In this document: positions 8,901-15,621 of the stretch, piece by piece | How positions within the stretch are numbered: the stretch's first letter is position 1 | Layout: every line of letters starts with the position of its first letter | Assembly: GCA_025463875.1 (NCBI GenBank) | Contig: JAODBI010000169.1 | Location: 1-32,044 of the forward strand | Direction: 5' to 3' | From: Actinomycetes bacterium | Lineage (GTDB): Bacteria; Actinomycetota; Acidimicrobiia; IMCC26256; PALSA-610 | DNA length: 32,044 nt | Translations under genes and position numbers: made by a program | The notes under the pieces: model-generated | Told to the model about the DNA's origin: nothing | The model's input: only the letters and a program-made list of their open reading frames with translations | Database searches by the model: none

Positions 8901-9560
8901 CACAGCGGCATCGTCCTCTTGCTCCCCCACGGATTCGAAGGTCAGGGTCCGGAGCACTCCTCCGCCCGGCTCGAGCGGTTCCTCGTGTTGAGCGCGCAGG
9001 ACAACATCCGAGTCGTGTATCCCACGACGGCCGCGCAGTACTTCCATGTGCTGCGGCGCCAGATGCACGATCCCAGCCGCAAGCCGTTGATCGTGATGAC
9101 GCCCAAGCGCTATCTGCGGATGCCGGCGACCGCGTCTCCCGTTTCCGCGCTGACGACCGGGGGCTTCGAGCCCGTGCTCGACGATCCCAACCCGCCGGCC
9201 GAGGTGAAGCGCGTGATCTTCTGCACCGGGAAGTTCGGCCACGAGCTCATCGCCCGGCGCGATGCAGAGCACGCGCCGGTCGCGGTCGTGCGAATCGAGC
9301 AGCTGTATCCCTGGCCGCGCGACGAGATCACGGCGGTGCTGGCCCGCTACCCCGACGCGGCGGTGTTCTGGGCGCAAGAGGAGCCGGGCAACATGGGGGC
9401 GCGCTACTTCGCCCGCCGCCGGCTCGAGGAGGTCGCGGCCGGTCGCCCGGTCGATGTCATCGCCCGGACCGAGAGCCCCAGCCCCGCGAGCGGCAGCTCG
9501 ACCGTGCACGACGCCGAACAGAACGCGCTGCTCGAGGCGGCAATTCGCCCCACGGGCTAA
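5925..9560 (+). CDS. kgd: Multifunctional 2-oxoglutarate dehydrogenase (E2o-E1o fusion, KGD/OdhA type)
   Basis: A 1211-residue one-chain enzyme combining the succinyltransferase and thiamine-dependent dehydrogenase parts of the 2-oxoglutarate dehydrogenase complex, as in Mycobacterium Kgd and Corynebacterium OdhA. Domains: an E1 N-terminal segment (about 1-45, MYRLYRENPNAVSAGWREFF), an Ala/Pro-rich linker (about 46-105), an E2 catalytic domain without lipoyl domain (about 110-345; DHRIIQG with catalytic H315), then the E1 core (about 370-1211) with AHRGRLNVL (H544), the thiamine-diphosphate motif HGDAAFAGQG (D644) to NNQVGFTT (N676-N677), and GHNESDEPAFTQP. It needs an E2p and a lipoamide dehydrogenase encoded elsewhere. 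In the family it is inhibited by the FHA protein GarA/OdhI. AGAGGTG lies upstream of the ATG, and a possible -10 TACGCT is at 5869-5874. Confidence 0.97.
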   Translation: MTTDATPARSRLAELGPNAGLIDEMYRLYRENPNAVSAGWREFFADYQPRSEVTGSTPAVPAPTANPPGAATRPATPAPANAPASTPAGSDGRSPVVLEGEAPQPLRGASARIVENMEASLGVPTATSVRTLPAKLLEINRQILNNQLARDRGGKVSFTHLIGFAVVRALHSVPRMNASFGVVDGTPSVVRHAHVNLGLAIDQQKSDGSRTLLVPNLKDADTLDFAAFHAAYEDLVRRARTNKLTLEDFAGTTVSLTNPGTIGTLHSVPRLMPGQGVIVGVGAITYPPEYEGADPQTLAEIGISKTVTLTSTYDHRIIQGAESGEFLAKIHDLLLGGDAFYDEIFASFGVPYEPARWSPDRSPLEGSIEAQQKVIAVQQLINMYRVRGHLIANLDPLGLKEPRTHEELDPNHWGLTIWDLDREFPTGGLAGRDVMKLRDILGVLRDAYARTIGVEYMHIQEPDQKSWIQHKVEGVHGDTSLDDKRRILSALNDAEAFERFLHTKFLGQKRFSLEGAETLIPMLEFLIDGAADSGVEEVVMGMAHRGRLNVLANVVGKSYEQIFREFEGELDPNVPQGSGDVKYHVGAHGKFTATSGATVGITLAANPSHLEAVDPVAEGMARAKQDRLADTEHDHVLSVLIHGDAAFAGQGVVAETLNLSELPGYDVGGTVHIVVNNQVGFTTTPGFARSTVYATDIAKAVQAPIFHVNGDDPEAAVRTMRLALEFRNVFKKDVVVDQVCYRRYGHNESDEPAFTQPRMYEVIGNRRSIRKLYTELLVNRGDITLEEAERALEAFRARLEEAFDETKSSERPPARLAPQAPEPTPSHIDTGVSREVLDLIVEALTTFPPGFEPHPKLARILAGRRTAFDADQVDWALAEALAFGSLLLEGSPVRVAGQDTRRGTFSQRHATIVDHRTEAEYTPLEHLGPDAAPFMIYDTVLSEFAALGFEYGYSVSDQDALVCWEAQFGDFDNGAQTIIDQFIVAAEDKWGQHSGIVLLLPHGFEGQGPEHSSARLERFLVLSAQDNIRVVYPTTAAQYFHVLRRQMHDPSRKPLIVMTPKRYLRMPATASPVSALTTGGFEPVLDDPNPPAEVKRVIFCTGKFGHELIARRDAEHAPVAVVRIEQLYPWPRDEITAVLARYPDAAVFWAQEEPGNMGARYFARRRLEEVAAGRPVDVIARTESPSPASGSSTVHDAEQNALLEAAIRPTG

Positions 9561-9583
9561 ACTTTTCGGTTGGTCGTAGCGTC
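9559..9583 (+). promoter_or_regulatory. Possible ECF-type promoter of the sigma factor gene
   Basis: AAACTT (9559-9564), 15 nt, then CGTC (9580-9583) resembles the AAC and CGT core of ECF-dependent promoters and starts at the kgd stop codon. It would allow autoregulation. A TANNNT hexamer, TAGCGT (9577-9582), overlaps it and could instead be read by the housekeeping sigma factor; it ends 9 nt before the GTG. Confidence 0.3.
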
Positions 9584-9591
9584 TCCCCTGC

Positions 9592-10089
9592 GTGGGCAGA
9601 CTGTCGTTCGACGAGTTCTACGAGTCGTTCTTCGACCGCGTGGCTCGCGCCCTGGTACTTGCCGGGGCCGACCGCGATCTGGCCTGCGATGCCACACAGG
9701 AAGCCTTCGCTCGTGCTCTGCGGAGGTGGCGCACGGTGTGCGACATGGACCGGCCCGACGGCTGGGTGTACGTCGTCGCAATGAACCGGTTGCGCGACCA
9801 CTGGCGCCGCAGCGAGCGGCGGCGGGAACGCACCCGGGACATCGATGACGGCATCCGGGACAACACGAGTGGGGTCGCCACGCGCCTGTCCGTGCGCGAC
9901 GCCATCGCGACGCTTCCGCCCCGTCAGCGCCAAGCGGTGGTGTTGCGCTATCTCGCGGATCTGCCGCTGGCCGACGTCGCCGACGCGATGGGGTGCGCGA
10001 CCGGAACGGTGAAGGCGACCTTGCATCAGGCGATGCAGTCCATGCGCATAGAGCTCGATGACGAGGAGGGTGACGATGCAGATCGATGA
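9592..10089 (+). CDS. ECF-type RNA polymerase sigma factor
   Basis: A 165-residue two-domain sigma-70 factor of the extracytoplasmic-function class. Region 2 spans about residues 7-75 (FYESFFDRVARALVLAGADRDLACDATQEAFARALRRW, then WVYVVAMNRLRDHWRR, the -10 recognition helix). Region 4 spans about 103-155 (IATLPPRQRQAVVLRYLADLPLADVADAMGCATGTVKATLHQAM, with the helix-turn-helix that reads the -35). The Asp/Glu-rich C-terminus overlaps the next gene by 14 nt, the normal arrangement for a sigma factor and its anti-sigma factor. It starts at GTG 9592, 31 nt after kgd. The overlap implies translational coupling to the partner, and the partner's outer domain suggests a cell-envelope signal. Confidence 0.93.
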   Translation: MGRLSFDEFYESFFDRVARALVLAGADRDLACDATQEAFARALRRWRTVCDMDRPDGWVYVVAMNRLRDHWRRSERRRERTRDIDDGIRDNTSGVATRLSVRDAIATLPPRQRQAVVLRYLADLPLADVADAMGCATGTVKATLHQAMQSMRIELDDEEGDDADR

Positions 10090-10945
10090 ACTGCGCAGCG
10101 GGCTCACGACGCTGTCCGACGAGATGGAACCGTTCGAAGGTGACGTTCGCGTTCTGCACCGCCGCGAGCGTCGCCGGCGCGTCGTGACTGCCTCGATCGC
10201 GGTCGTCCTCGTCGTCGCCGGCATTTCGACTGCCGCGTACCTCCGGCACGACGACGCGCGCCGGGTGCAGGTGATCGCGCCGAGCCCCAAAGCAGTGGCC
10301 CCAGGCGCCATCACGCGCGTTGACGTCGTCGTCGTCCCCGCGAATCTCGAGGTCGCGGCCCTTCTCGACGCGTCACCCATGGTCGCCCGCTACGCACACG
10401 TCGCGCGACTCCCGGCGACGCTCGGCGCACTGGCTTCGACCGACGCGCGCGCGGCCCTCTGCGCGGTGAGCGGCAAGGACGGCTTCGCGGTGCAGGTGAC
10501 GTCTCCCGGACCCGGCGTCGGAGGCGCGCTGTCTCGAGTGTTCGCCGGACGAGCCGAGGCGCACGCGCTCCGGTTCTACGGCGACATCGAGGTGTTCCTC
10601 ACGGTCGGCGCATCCCGATCTCAGGTCGACTCCGTGCACAATGCCGTCTACGCCGACGGCGACATCGCCCACGCGCGATTCGTGGGCAAGCAAGAGGCCT
10701 ACGCCATCTTCCGCCGCGACTTCGCCAACCAGCCTCCGCTCGTGAAGAGCACCAAGCCGTCCGACCTTCCCGAGTCGATATTCATCACGCTTCGGGACGG
10801 TAAGTCGGTCGACGCCGTCCGTCAGCGGTACCAAAGGCTCGCCGGAGTCGACACGGTCCTCACCAACGTCTCCGCCAAACTGATCGACCCGGCCACACAA
10901 GCGCAGTTCGGCCAGTTCTTCCGCTCTGCGTGCGCGCAGCCGTGA
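10076..10945 (+). CDS. Probable membrane anti-sigma factor with an FtsX extracellular-domain-like region
   Basis: A 289-residue single-pass protein. Seen: a short cytoplasmic part (1-35) ending in RRERRRR, one membrane helix (about 36-56), then an outer region. Residues about 171-261 match the extracellular domain of the division protein FtsX in pattern: DIEVFLTVGASRSQ, a helix, HARFVGKQEAYAIFRRDF, then LPESIFITLRDG and a second helix ending GVDTV. FtsX itself has four membrane helices and a permease fold; these are absent, so this is not FtsX. The gene overlaps the sigma gene by 14 nt, and GAGGAGG sits 6 nt before ATG 10076 (an ATG at 10058 has no such site). No zinc HxxxCxxC anti-sigma motif is present. 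The anti-sigma role is inferred from position and topology; the FtsX-like fold from sequence pattern. Confidence 0.78.
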   Translation: MQIDELRSGLTTLSDEMEPFEGDVRVLHRRERRRRVVTASIAVVLVVAGISTAAYLRHDDARRVQVIAPSPKAVAPGAITRVDVVVVPANLEVAALLDASPMVARYAHVARLPATLGALASTDARAALCAVSGKDGFAVQVTSPGPGVGGALSRVFAGRAEAHALRFYGDIEVFLTVGASRSQVDSVHNAVYADGDIAHARFVGKQEAYAIFRRDFANQPPLVKSTKPSDLPESIFITLRDGKSVDAVRQRYQRLAGVDTVLTNVSAKLIDPATQAQFGQFFRSACAQP

Positions 10946-10952
10946 GCGCGCG

Positions 10953-11153
10953 TCAGCGGGAGGAGCGGAGAGCCCTGAAGCCGACGTAGCCGGCGCCGAG
11001 GCCGAACGCGCACGAGATCGCGGCGAGCGTGTCGTGTACGACCTTGAAGCCCGTGCTCTGGTCCTGGCCCGTGATGATCACGACCCGGGTTATCCAGACG
11101 TAGAGCGTCCACGCGCACAGCGCGATCAGGAACCAGGCGACGCGTTTTGACAC
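10953..11153 (-). CDS. Small two-helix membrane protein (SCO4848-like)
   Basis: A 66-residue protein with two hydrophobic helices (about 5-27, VAWFLIALCAWTLYVWITRVVII, and 38-60, TLAAISCAFGLGAGYVGFRAL) and a basic end. The layout, with an aromatic first helix and a glycine-rich second, recalls the SCO4848 family of small actinobacterial membrane proteins, whose function is unknown. It begins 9 nt after the dapA stop on the same strand and so is likely co-transcribed with dapA. It converges on the anti-sigma gene with 7 nt between the stops. Confidence 0.72.
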   Translation of the reverse strand: MSKRVAWFLIALCAWTLYVWITRVVIITGQDQSTGFKVVHDTLAAISCAFGLGAGYVGFRALRSSR

Positions 11154-11162
11154 CTGCCGAGG

Positions 11163-12065
11163 TTACGGGTGTGACGCGTGCGCGATCGCATCGAGGCAGC
11201 GCCGGACCGCCTCGGGCGAGCCGTTCGTGAGCGGGAGCCGCACGTCCGGCGTGGCGATGCGTCCCTGCGCGTGCAGCACGCCCTTGAAGACCGCCGGGTT
11301 CGGGTCGACATACGCGGCGCGGATCACCGGCAAGAGCGCTTCGGCGTGGGCGCGACCGTCTTCGATCTTGCCCGCGAGGCCGCACTCGATCATCGCGACG
11401 AACCGGTCGGTGCAGAGGTGCGCCGCCGCCGAGATCGTGCCGACCGCGCCCACGCACATCAGCGGGAACAACAGGGTGTCCTCGCCGCCCAGCACCGAGA
11501 AGCCCTCGGGCGCGTGGGCGAGCACTTCGAGCGTGTCGGCGTCGAGCGTCGCGACGGCTTGTTTCACTCCGGCGATGTTTGGCACCGACGCGATCTCGAG
11601 CAGCCCGGCGGCACCCATGTCGCGACCGGTGCGGGATGGGACGTTGTACGCGATGACCGGAACGGGACTCGCGGCCGCCACCGCGCGGTAGTGGGCGACG
11701 ATGCCTTCGACCGAGGGCCGCACGTAGTACGGCACAACCACCAGCGCGCCCACGACTTCGGGCAGGGCGGCGAGCGCGGCCGTGGCGCGGACGGTGGCCG
11801 CGGTGTTGTTCGATCCGGTGCCGACGATGACACGCGTTCCCGCGGCGCGACACGCGCGAATGACCGCGTCGATCGCGGTTTGCCTCTCGTCGGGTTCGAG
11901 TGAGCTCGCCTCGCCCGTCGTGCCCATCGCGACGATGCCGCTCACGCCCGCGGACGCGTACTCGTGGCACAACCGTTCGATCGCCCCGACGTCGACCGCG
12001 CCCTGCGCATCGAAAGGCGTGATCAGCGGCACCCAGACGCCGCGGAGATCGAGGTCGCTCGTCAT
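11163..12065 (-). CDS. dapA: 4-hydroxy-tetrahydrodipicolinate synthase
   Basis: A 300-residue class I aldolase-type enzyme that condenses pyruvate with aspartate semialdehyde in lysine and diaminopimelate synthesis. Seen: GVWVPLITPF, GTTGE (48-52) with the threonine pair of the proton relay, VVPYYVRPS, YNVPSRTG with catalytic Y140 and the carboxylate-binding arginine, and GVKQA with the Schiff-base lysine K168. Length is normal. DapA is not easily separated from other members of the N-acetylneuraminate lyase superfamily, but the YNVPSRTG motif supports DapA. ATG 12065 lies 6 nt after a TAATCT box. No dapB or asd gene is adjacent. Confidence 0.93.
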   Translation of the reverse strand: MTSDLDLRGVWVPLITPFDAQGAVDVGAIERLCHEYASAGVSGIVAMGTTGEASSLEPDERQTAIDAVIRACRAAGTRVIVGTGSNNTAATVRATAALAALPEVVGALVVVPYYVRPSVEGIVAHYRAVAAASPVPVIAYNVPSRTGRDMGAAGLLEIASVPNIAGVKQAVATLDADTLEVLAHAPEGFSVLGGEDTLLFPLMCVGAVGTISAAAHLCTDRFVAMIECGLAGKIEDGRAHAEALLPVIRAAYVDPNPAVFKGVLHAQGRIATPDVRLPLTNGSPEAVRRCLDAIAHASHP

Positions 12066-12077
12066 GCCGCGAGATTA
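12066..12077 (-). promoter_or_regulatory. dapA: Leaderless-type promoter of dapA
   Basis: On the minus strand TAATCT (12077-12072) is followed by 6 nt and the dapA ATG at 12065; no Shine-Dalgarno sequence. Confidence 0.5.
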
Positions 12078-12146
12078 GTTCCTGACCGCCCGCCGTTCCC
12101 GGAAGTTCAGACACTGTCCCACTGACGGTGCCGTGTCGACGGGCGG

Positions 12147-12288
12147 CCGCCCATACGGTCGGCTCCGCTGTCGCTCCGTTTCCATGGGTCGCTCGCGCTG
12201 CGCCTCCCCTACAGGGGGCTCGGTATTCGGCCGTCGCGATCGGTCGCTCGCGCCCGCCGCCCATACGGTCGCCTCCGCTGTCGCTCCG
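12147..12288 (+). repeat. Pair of 32-bp direct repeats upstream of the TauE gene
   Basis: Copies at 12147-12178 and 12257-12288, 110 bp apart, differ at one position (beginning ccgcccatacggtcg, ending ccgctgtcgctccg). A second short direct repeat (ggtcgctcgcgc at 12187-12198 and 12242-12253) lies between them. The second copy abuts the -10 box of the permease gene. It may be a local duplication of a promoter-proximal segment or a member of a dispersed repeat family. Confidence 0.8.
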
Positions 12289-12289
12289 G

Positions 12290-12302
12290 TACGTTCCCCC
12301 GA
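12290..12302 (+). promoter_or_regulatory. Leaderless-type promoter of the TauE/SafE gene
   Basis: TACGTT at 12290-12295, then 7 nt, then ATG 12303; the same hexamer precedes the ParA-like gene. Confidence 0.5.
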
Positions 12303-13082
12303 ATGCCGCTGTGGCTCGAGGTCGCGATCACGGTGCTCGTCGGCGTCGCGACCGGAGTGCTGTCGGGAATGTTCGGCATCGGGGGCGCGGTCATCTCGAC
12401 GCCCGCCATCCGGGCACTCGGTGCCACCGCACTGCAGGCCATCGGCTCGACCCTGCCATCGATCCTCCCGTCCTCGATCTCGGGCTCCCTCCGCTACCGG
12501 CGCGAGAACATGATCCGCCCGCGCATCGTGGTGCTTACCTCCGCGCTCGGCGTACCCGCGTCGGTCGTGGGTTCACGACTCTCCGACGCGGTGCCGGGCA
12601 ACGGTCACGCGCTCATGATCCTCACCGCGGCGCTCGTCGCGTACACGGGCTATCGCACCGCGTTCCCGACCGTCCGCACACTCGAACGCTCGGGGAAGCC
12701 GTTGAGTGACGAATGGTGGCGGCTCGCGGTCATCGGGCTCGCGGCCGGGATGCTGTCAGGCCTGCTCGGGATCGGCGGGGGCATCCTCATGGTTCCCGCC
12801 TTCTCGGCCTGGGTCGGCCTGCCGCTCAAGGAGACGATCGCCACCTCACTCGCGTGCGTCGGCATCTTCGCGATCCCCGGCACGCTCACCCACTGGTATC
12901 TCGGTCACATCAACTGGACGTTCGCAGCCGCCCTCGCGGTCGGCGTCATCCCCGGCGCGCGCATCGGCGCGCACTTCACGATCAACGCGGGCGACCGCTT
13001 GTTGCGCTACAGCGTCGGCGCCGCGCTCGGCATCATCGCGGTGATCTACGGCGTCGGCGAAGTGTTGGCCCTGATCAATTGA
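12303..13082 (+). CDS. TauE/SafE-family membrane permease
   Basis: A 259-residue polytopic membrane protein of the TauE/SafE (DUF81) family, whose members move sulfite, sulfoacetate or other organic anions. Seen: about eight hydrophobic segments and the duplicated family signature, SGMFGIGGAVISTP (21-34) in the first half and SGLLGIGGGILMVP (153-166) in the second, joined by a hydrophilic loop near 124-140. The second half also has GVIPGARIGAHF. The substrate cannot be read from the sequence. The 3' end overlaps the convergent uracil-DNA glycosylase gene by 8 nt. Confidence 0.9.
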   Translation: MPLWLEVAITVLVGVATGVLSGMFGIGGAVISTPAIRALGATALQAIGSTLPSILPSSISGSLRYRRENMIRPRIVVLTSALGVPASVVGSRLSDAVPGNGHALMILTAALVAYTGYRTAFPTVRTLERSGKPLSDEWWRLAVIGLAAGMLSGLLGIGGGILMVPAFSAWVGLPLKETIATSLACVGIFAIPGTLTHWYLGHINWTFAAALAVGVIPGARIGAHFTINAGDRLLRYSVGAALGIIAVIYGVGEVLALIN

Positions 13083-13791
13083 CGGGGAGCAATTGACGCG
13101 CCCGTAGGAACACTGTGTCGAGCATGTCGGGCGTGAGCCGGCCGGTGAACGTGTTCTGCTGGCTCGGATGGAAGGCGCCGACGATGGTCACGGCACCGCA
13201 GTCGACTTCGAGGCCGTGCGCGAAGCGGGGCCGTCGCCCGGGAAGCTCCACGCCGTGGAGTGCCGCCGCGCGCAACGTCGTCCAGGTGGCTTCGTACCCG
13301 TACGCGCCGAGCACGACGATCACGCGCACGTCGGTGAGCAGCTGCAACTCGCGCACGAGGTACGGCATGCACGTGTCGCGCTCCTCGGGCGTGGGCTTGT
13401 TCGCGGGCGGCGCGCACCGGACGGCGGCCGCGACGTATGCATCGAGGAGGGCCAGGCCGTCGTCGGCGTGGACCGACTCGGCCTGGTTCGCGAAGCCGGT
13501 GCGGAACAGCGACGCGAACAGGAAATCGCCGGAGCGATCGCCCGTGAAGACCCGGCCGGTGCGATTTCCACCGTGCGCGGCGGGCGCGAGACCCACGAGG
13601 AGGAGCCGGGCACGGGGGTCGCCGAAGCCGGGCACGGGCCGTCCCCAATATTCCTCGGCGCGGAACGCCGCCCGCTTCTCCCGGGCGACCTCCTCGCGCC
13701 ACGCGACCAATCGCGGGCACGCGCGACACGTCACGATCTCGCTTGTCAACGCAGAAAGGTCCGGCAGCGCAGAAAGGTCGCGAGGCGGCAC
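13075..13791 (-). CDS. Family 5 uracil-DNA glycosylase (UdgB type)
   Basis: A 238-residue iron-sulfur uracil-DNA glycosylase that removes uracil, and in this family also hypoxanthine and other deaminated bases, from DNA. Seen: CRACPRL near residue 22 and a later Cys pair (VRCAPPANKPTPEERDTC) expected to hold the [4Fe-4S] cluster, EEYWGRPVPGFGDP, GLAPAAHGGNRTGRVFTGDRSG (motif A, with no Asp or Asn activating the water as in family 5), and the C-terminal GAFHPSQQNTFTGRL (motif B with histidine). The N-terminus contains an 18-bp near-repeat giving DLSALPDLSAL. GTG 13791 follows TAGCAT by 8 nt. It diverges from the lipid kinase gene with 41 bp between the starts. Confidence 0.92.
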   Translation of the reverse strand: MPPRDLSALPDLSALTSEIVTCRACPRLVAWREEVAREKRAAFRAEEYWGRPVPGFGDPRARLLLVGLAPAAHGGNRTGRVFTGDRSGDFLFASLFRTGFANQAESVHADDGLALLDAYVAAAVRCAPPANKPTPEERDTCMPYLVRELQLLTDVRVIVVLGAYGYEATWTTLRAAALHGVELPGRRPRFAHGLEVDCGAVTIVGAFHPSQQNTFTGRLTPDMLDTVFLRARQLLPVN

Positions 13792-13832
13792 GGAGTCGGA
13801 TGCTACGGGCGGCTCGCCGCTACCCTCCGGCG
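13792..13832. promoter_or_regulatory. Divergent pair of leaderless-type promoters
   Basis: In 41 bp: TAGCAT on the minus strand (13805-13800), 8 nt before the glycosylase GTG, and TACCCT on the plus strand (13821-13826), 6 nt before the lipid kinase GTG. The two -10 boxes are only 15 bp apart, so polymerases at the two promoters would interfere with each other. Confidence 0.5.
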
Positions 13833-14744
13833 GTGCGAGTTCTGCTCCTCGTGAATGCGACTGCGTCGTCGGTGACCGCGCGCAAACGGGTGATGATCCG
13901 CAAGCTGCTCGCGGCCCGACACGAGGTGGAGGTCGCAGAAACGTCGCGACGAGGGCACGCCACCCGGCTCGCCCGCGCCGCCGCGAACGACGGCTTCGAC
14001 GTAGTCGTGGTCCTCGCCGGCGACGGCACGCTGAACGAGACGGCCGACGGGCTGTTGCACACCGACACCGCGCTCGCGCCGCTTCCCGGCGGTTCGACCA
14101 ACGTCTACGCGCGCACGCTGGGATTTCCGACCGACGCGATCGACGCCACCAACGAACTCCTCCGTTCGCTCCAGCGCGGCTCCACGAAACGCATCGGTGT
14201 CGGCCGTGCCAATCGTCGACCGTTCCTGTTCAACACCGGCATCGGGTTCGACGCGGCGGTCATCCGGCGCGTCGAGCGATACGGCGAGCTGAAGCGACAT
14301 CTCTCCCATCCGCTCCACGTCGCCGCCGCCTTCGAGGTCTTCTTCCGCAAGGAGGGATCTCGCACCCGGCTCGACATCGACCTCGACACCGACGAGCTGA
14401 TCGAAGGTGCCCGCTTCGCGATCGTCTCCAAGACCGATCCCTACACCTTTCTCGGGCGCTTACCGCTGAGGATCGCGCCCGACGCGGGCCTCGACCGACC
14501 GCTCGCGCTCACTGCCTTTCGCGCCCTCGACGCGATCACGTTGCTCGGAGGCGCGGCTTCCGCCATGCGATCGGGTCGGTTTCTCGCGCACCGCCGCGGC
14601 ATCGACCACCGCTACGACCTGCACCGGCTGCTCGTCCGCAGCCCGGAGCCGTTCGCGTATCAGGTCGACGGCGACGACGTCGGCGACACCCAACAGCTCG
14701 ACATCGAGTACGAGCCGGACGCACTCACCGTCGTCCTCCCTTGA
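13833..14744 (+). CDS. Diacylglycerol kinase-like lipid kinase (DagK/YegS family)
   Basis: A 303-residue lipid kinase of the diacylglycerol kinase catalytic superfamily, which phosphorylates diacylglycerol or related lipids in membrane lipid turnover. Seen: VRVLLLVNATASS at the start, the nucleotide-binding LAGDGTLNE (GDGT at 63-66), PLPGGSTNVYAR (85-93), and GIGFDAAVIRR, all family motifs, with a beta-rich C-terminal half ending VDGDDVGDTQQLDIEYEPDALTVVLP. GTG 13833 is preferred to an upstream ATG because of the -10 spacing and because homologues start at this beta strand. It ends inside the convergent phosphodiesterase gene (20-nt overlap), another lipid-related gene. Confidence 0.88.
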   Translation: MRVLLLVNATASSVTARKRVMIRKLLAARHEVEVAETSRRGHATRLARAAANDGFDVVVVLAGDGTLNETADGLLHTDTALAPLPGGSTNVYARTLGFPTDAIDATNELLRSLQRGSTKRIGVGRANRRPFLFNTGIGFDAAVIRRVERYGELKRHLSHPLHVAAAFEVFFRKEGSRTRLDIDLDTDELIEGARFAIVSKTDPYTFLGRLPLRIAPDAGLDRPLALTAFRALDAITLLGGAASAMRSGRFLAHRRGIDHRYDLHRLLVRSPEPFAYQVDGDDVGDTQQLDIEYEPDALTVVLP

Positions 14745-15477
14745 GTCGCTCCGAACGCGGCGGCCCCTGCAGGACTTCGAGCGCGACATCGGGAACGTCG
14801 GTGATGATCGCGTCGATGCCGGCCGCCGCGAGGCTCGTGATCTCGTTGCGTTCGTCGACCGTCCAGACGTTGACGCGCACTCCCGCCTTCTGCGCGGCCG
14901 TGATCTCGGCCGGCGACGCGCGCAGGGCTGCGGCGCGATCGGGGTTCAGCCACGCGTGACCGTGCTCGGCGGTGGTCTGGGCGGCGGCCGCGACTTCCTG
15001 GCCGCTCGTCAGCCACCCCGTGGTGACATCGGTGGCGAACGCGCGACTCGCGTCGACCGCAGTCAGATCGAACGACGAGATGATGATGTCGGAGAGCGCG
15101 ACGCTCGACTGCGCGTGCAGCAGTTCGACGACGGCGCGCACGACGTCGTGATCGGGCGTGTCAGGGTCGGGGTCCCACGGGAGACATTTGATCTCGACGT
15201 TCACGATCATGCCCGCGCACGCGCCGAGTGCTTCGTCGAGCGTCGGGACCTCCGGACGAGCGGCCCGCAGCGTTGCGAAGTCGAACTCCCGGATCACGCC
15301 GAAGCCTTCGACCTGGGGGTCGTGATGCACGACGAGCCGGTCGTCGGCGCAGCGCCGGACGTCGAGCTCGACCCCGTCGGCGCCGAACTCGCGGGCCTTG
15401 GCGAACGCGGCGAGCGTGTTCTCGGGCCGCGCCTGCGACGCGCCCCGGTGACCCAAGACGAGCGGACGATCGACCAT
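14725..15477 (-). CDS. Glycerophosphodiester phosphodiesterase
   Basis: A 250-residue TIM-barrel enzyme that hydrolyses glycerophosphodiesters to glycerol 3-phosphate and an alcohol. Seen: LGHRGASQARPENT with catalytic H10 and R11, GVELDVRRCADDRLVVHHDP with metal ligands E37 and D39 and catalytic H51/H52, VNVEIK with the third acidic ligand, SFDLTAV, VNVWTVDE, and DAIITDVPD at the end of the barrel. There is no signal peptide, so it is probably cytoplasmic. ATG 15477 is chosen over an upstream in-frame start because it begins MVDRPLVLGHRG and lies 8 nt after a TAGGCT box. Confidence 0.93.
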   Translation of the reverse strand: MVDRPLVLGHRGASQARPENTLAAFAKAREFGADGVELDVRRCADDRLVVHHDPQVEGFGVIREFDFATLRAARPEVPTLDEALGACAGMIVNVEIKCLPWDPDPDTPDHDVVRAVVELLHAQSSVALSDIIISSFDLTAVDASRAFATDVTTGWLTSGQEVAAAAQTTAEHGHAWLNPDRAAALRASPAEITAAQKAGVRVNVWTVDERNEITSLAAAGIDAIITDVPDVALEVLQGPPRSERLKGGRR

Positions 15478-15491
15478 GACCCTGCAGCCTA
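15478..15491 (-). promoter_or_regulatory. Leaderless-type promoter of the phosphodiesterase gene
   Basis: TAGGCT on the minus strand (15491-15486), 8 nt, then ATG 15477. Confidence 0.45.
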
Positions 15492-15550
15492 CGGACCCGG
15501 CGAACCGGAACACGTTCCAGTCCACGGCGCGAAAGTCCTGGTCAAGCCCC

Positions 15551-15580
15551 TTGCCGCCATCCGCATTTGCCCGTTACCCT
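15551..15580 (+). promoter_or_regulatory. whiB1: Candidate whiB1 promoter
   Basis: TTGCCG (15551-15556), 18 bp, TACCCT (15575-15580). Start of transcription near 15587 would give a leader of about 100 nt that contains the CRP-like site and a strong ribosome-binding site. Confidence 0.4.
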
Positions 15581-15621
15581 GCGTACGCCTCGAAAGTCTT
15601 GAGCAAGGCACGTGGGGAAAG

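Noticed and set aside
10076-10945. Calling the sigma partner a true FtsX
   Set aside because: It has only one membrane helix; the FtsX permease helices and a neighbouring ftsE are missing.
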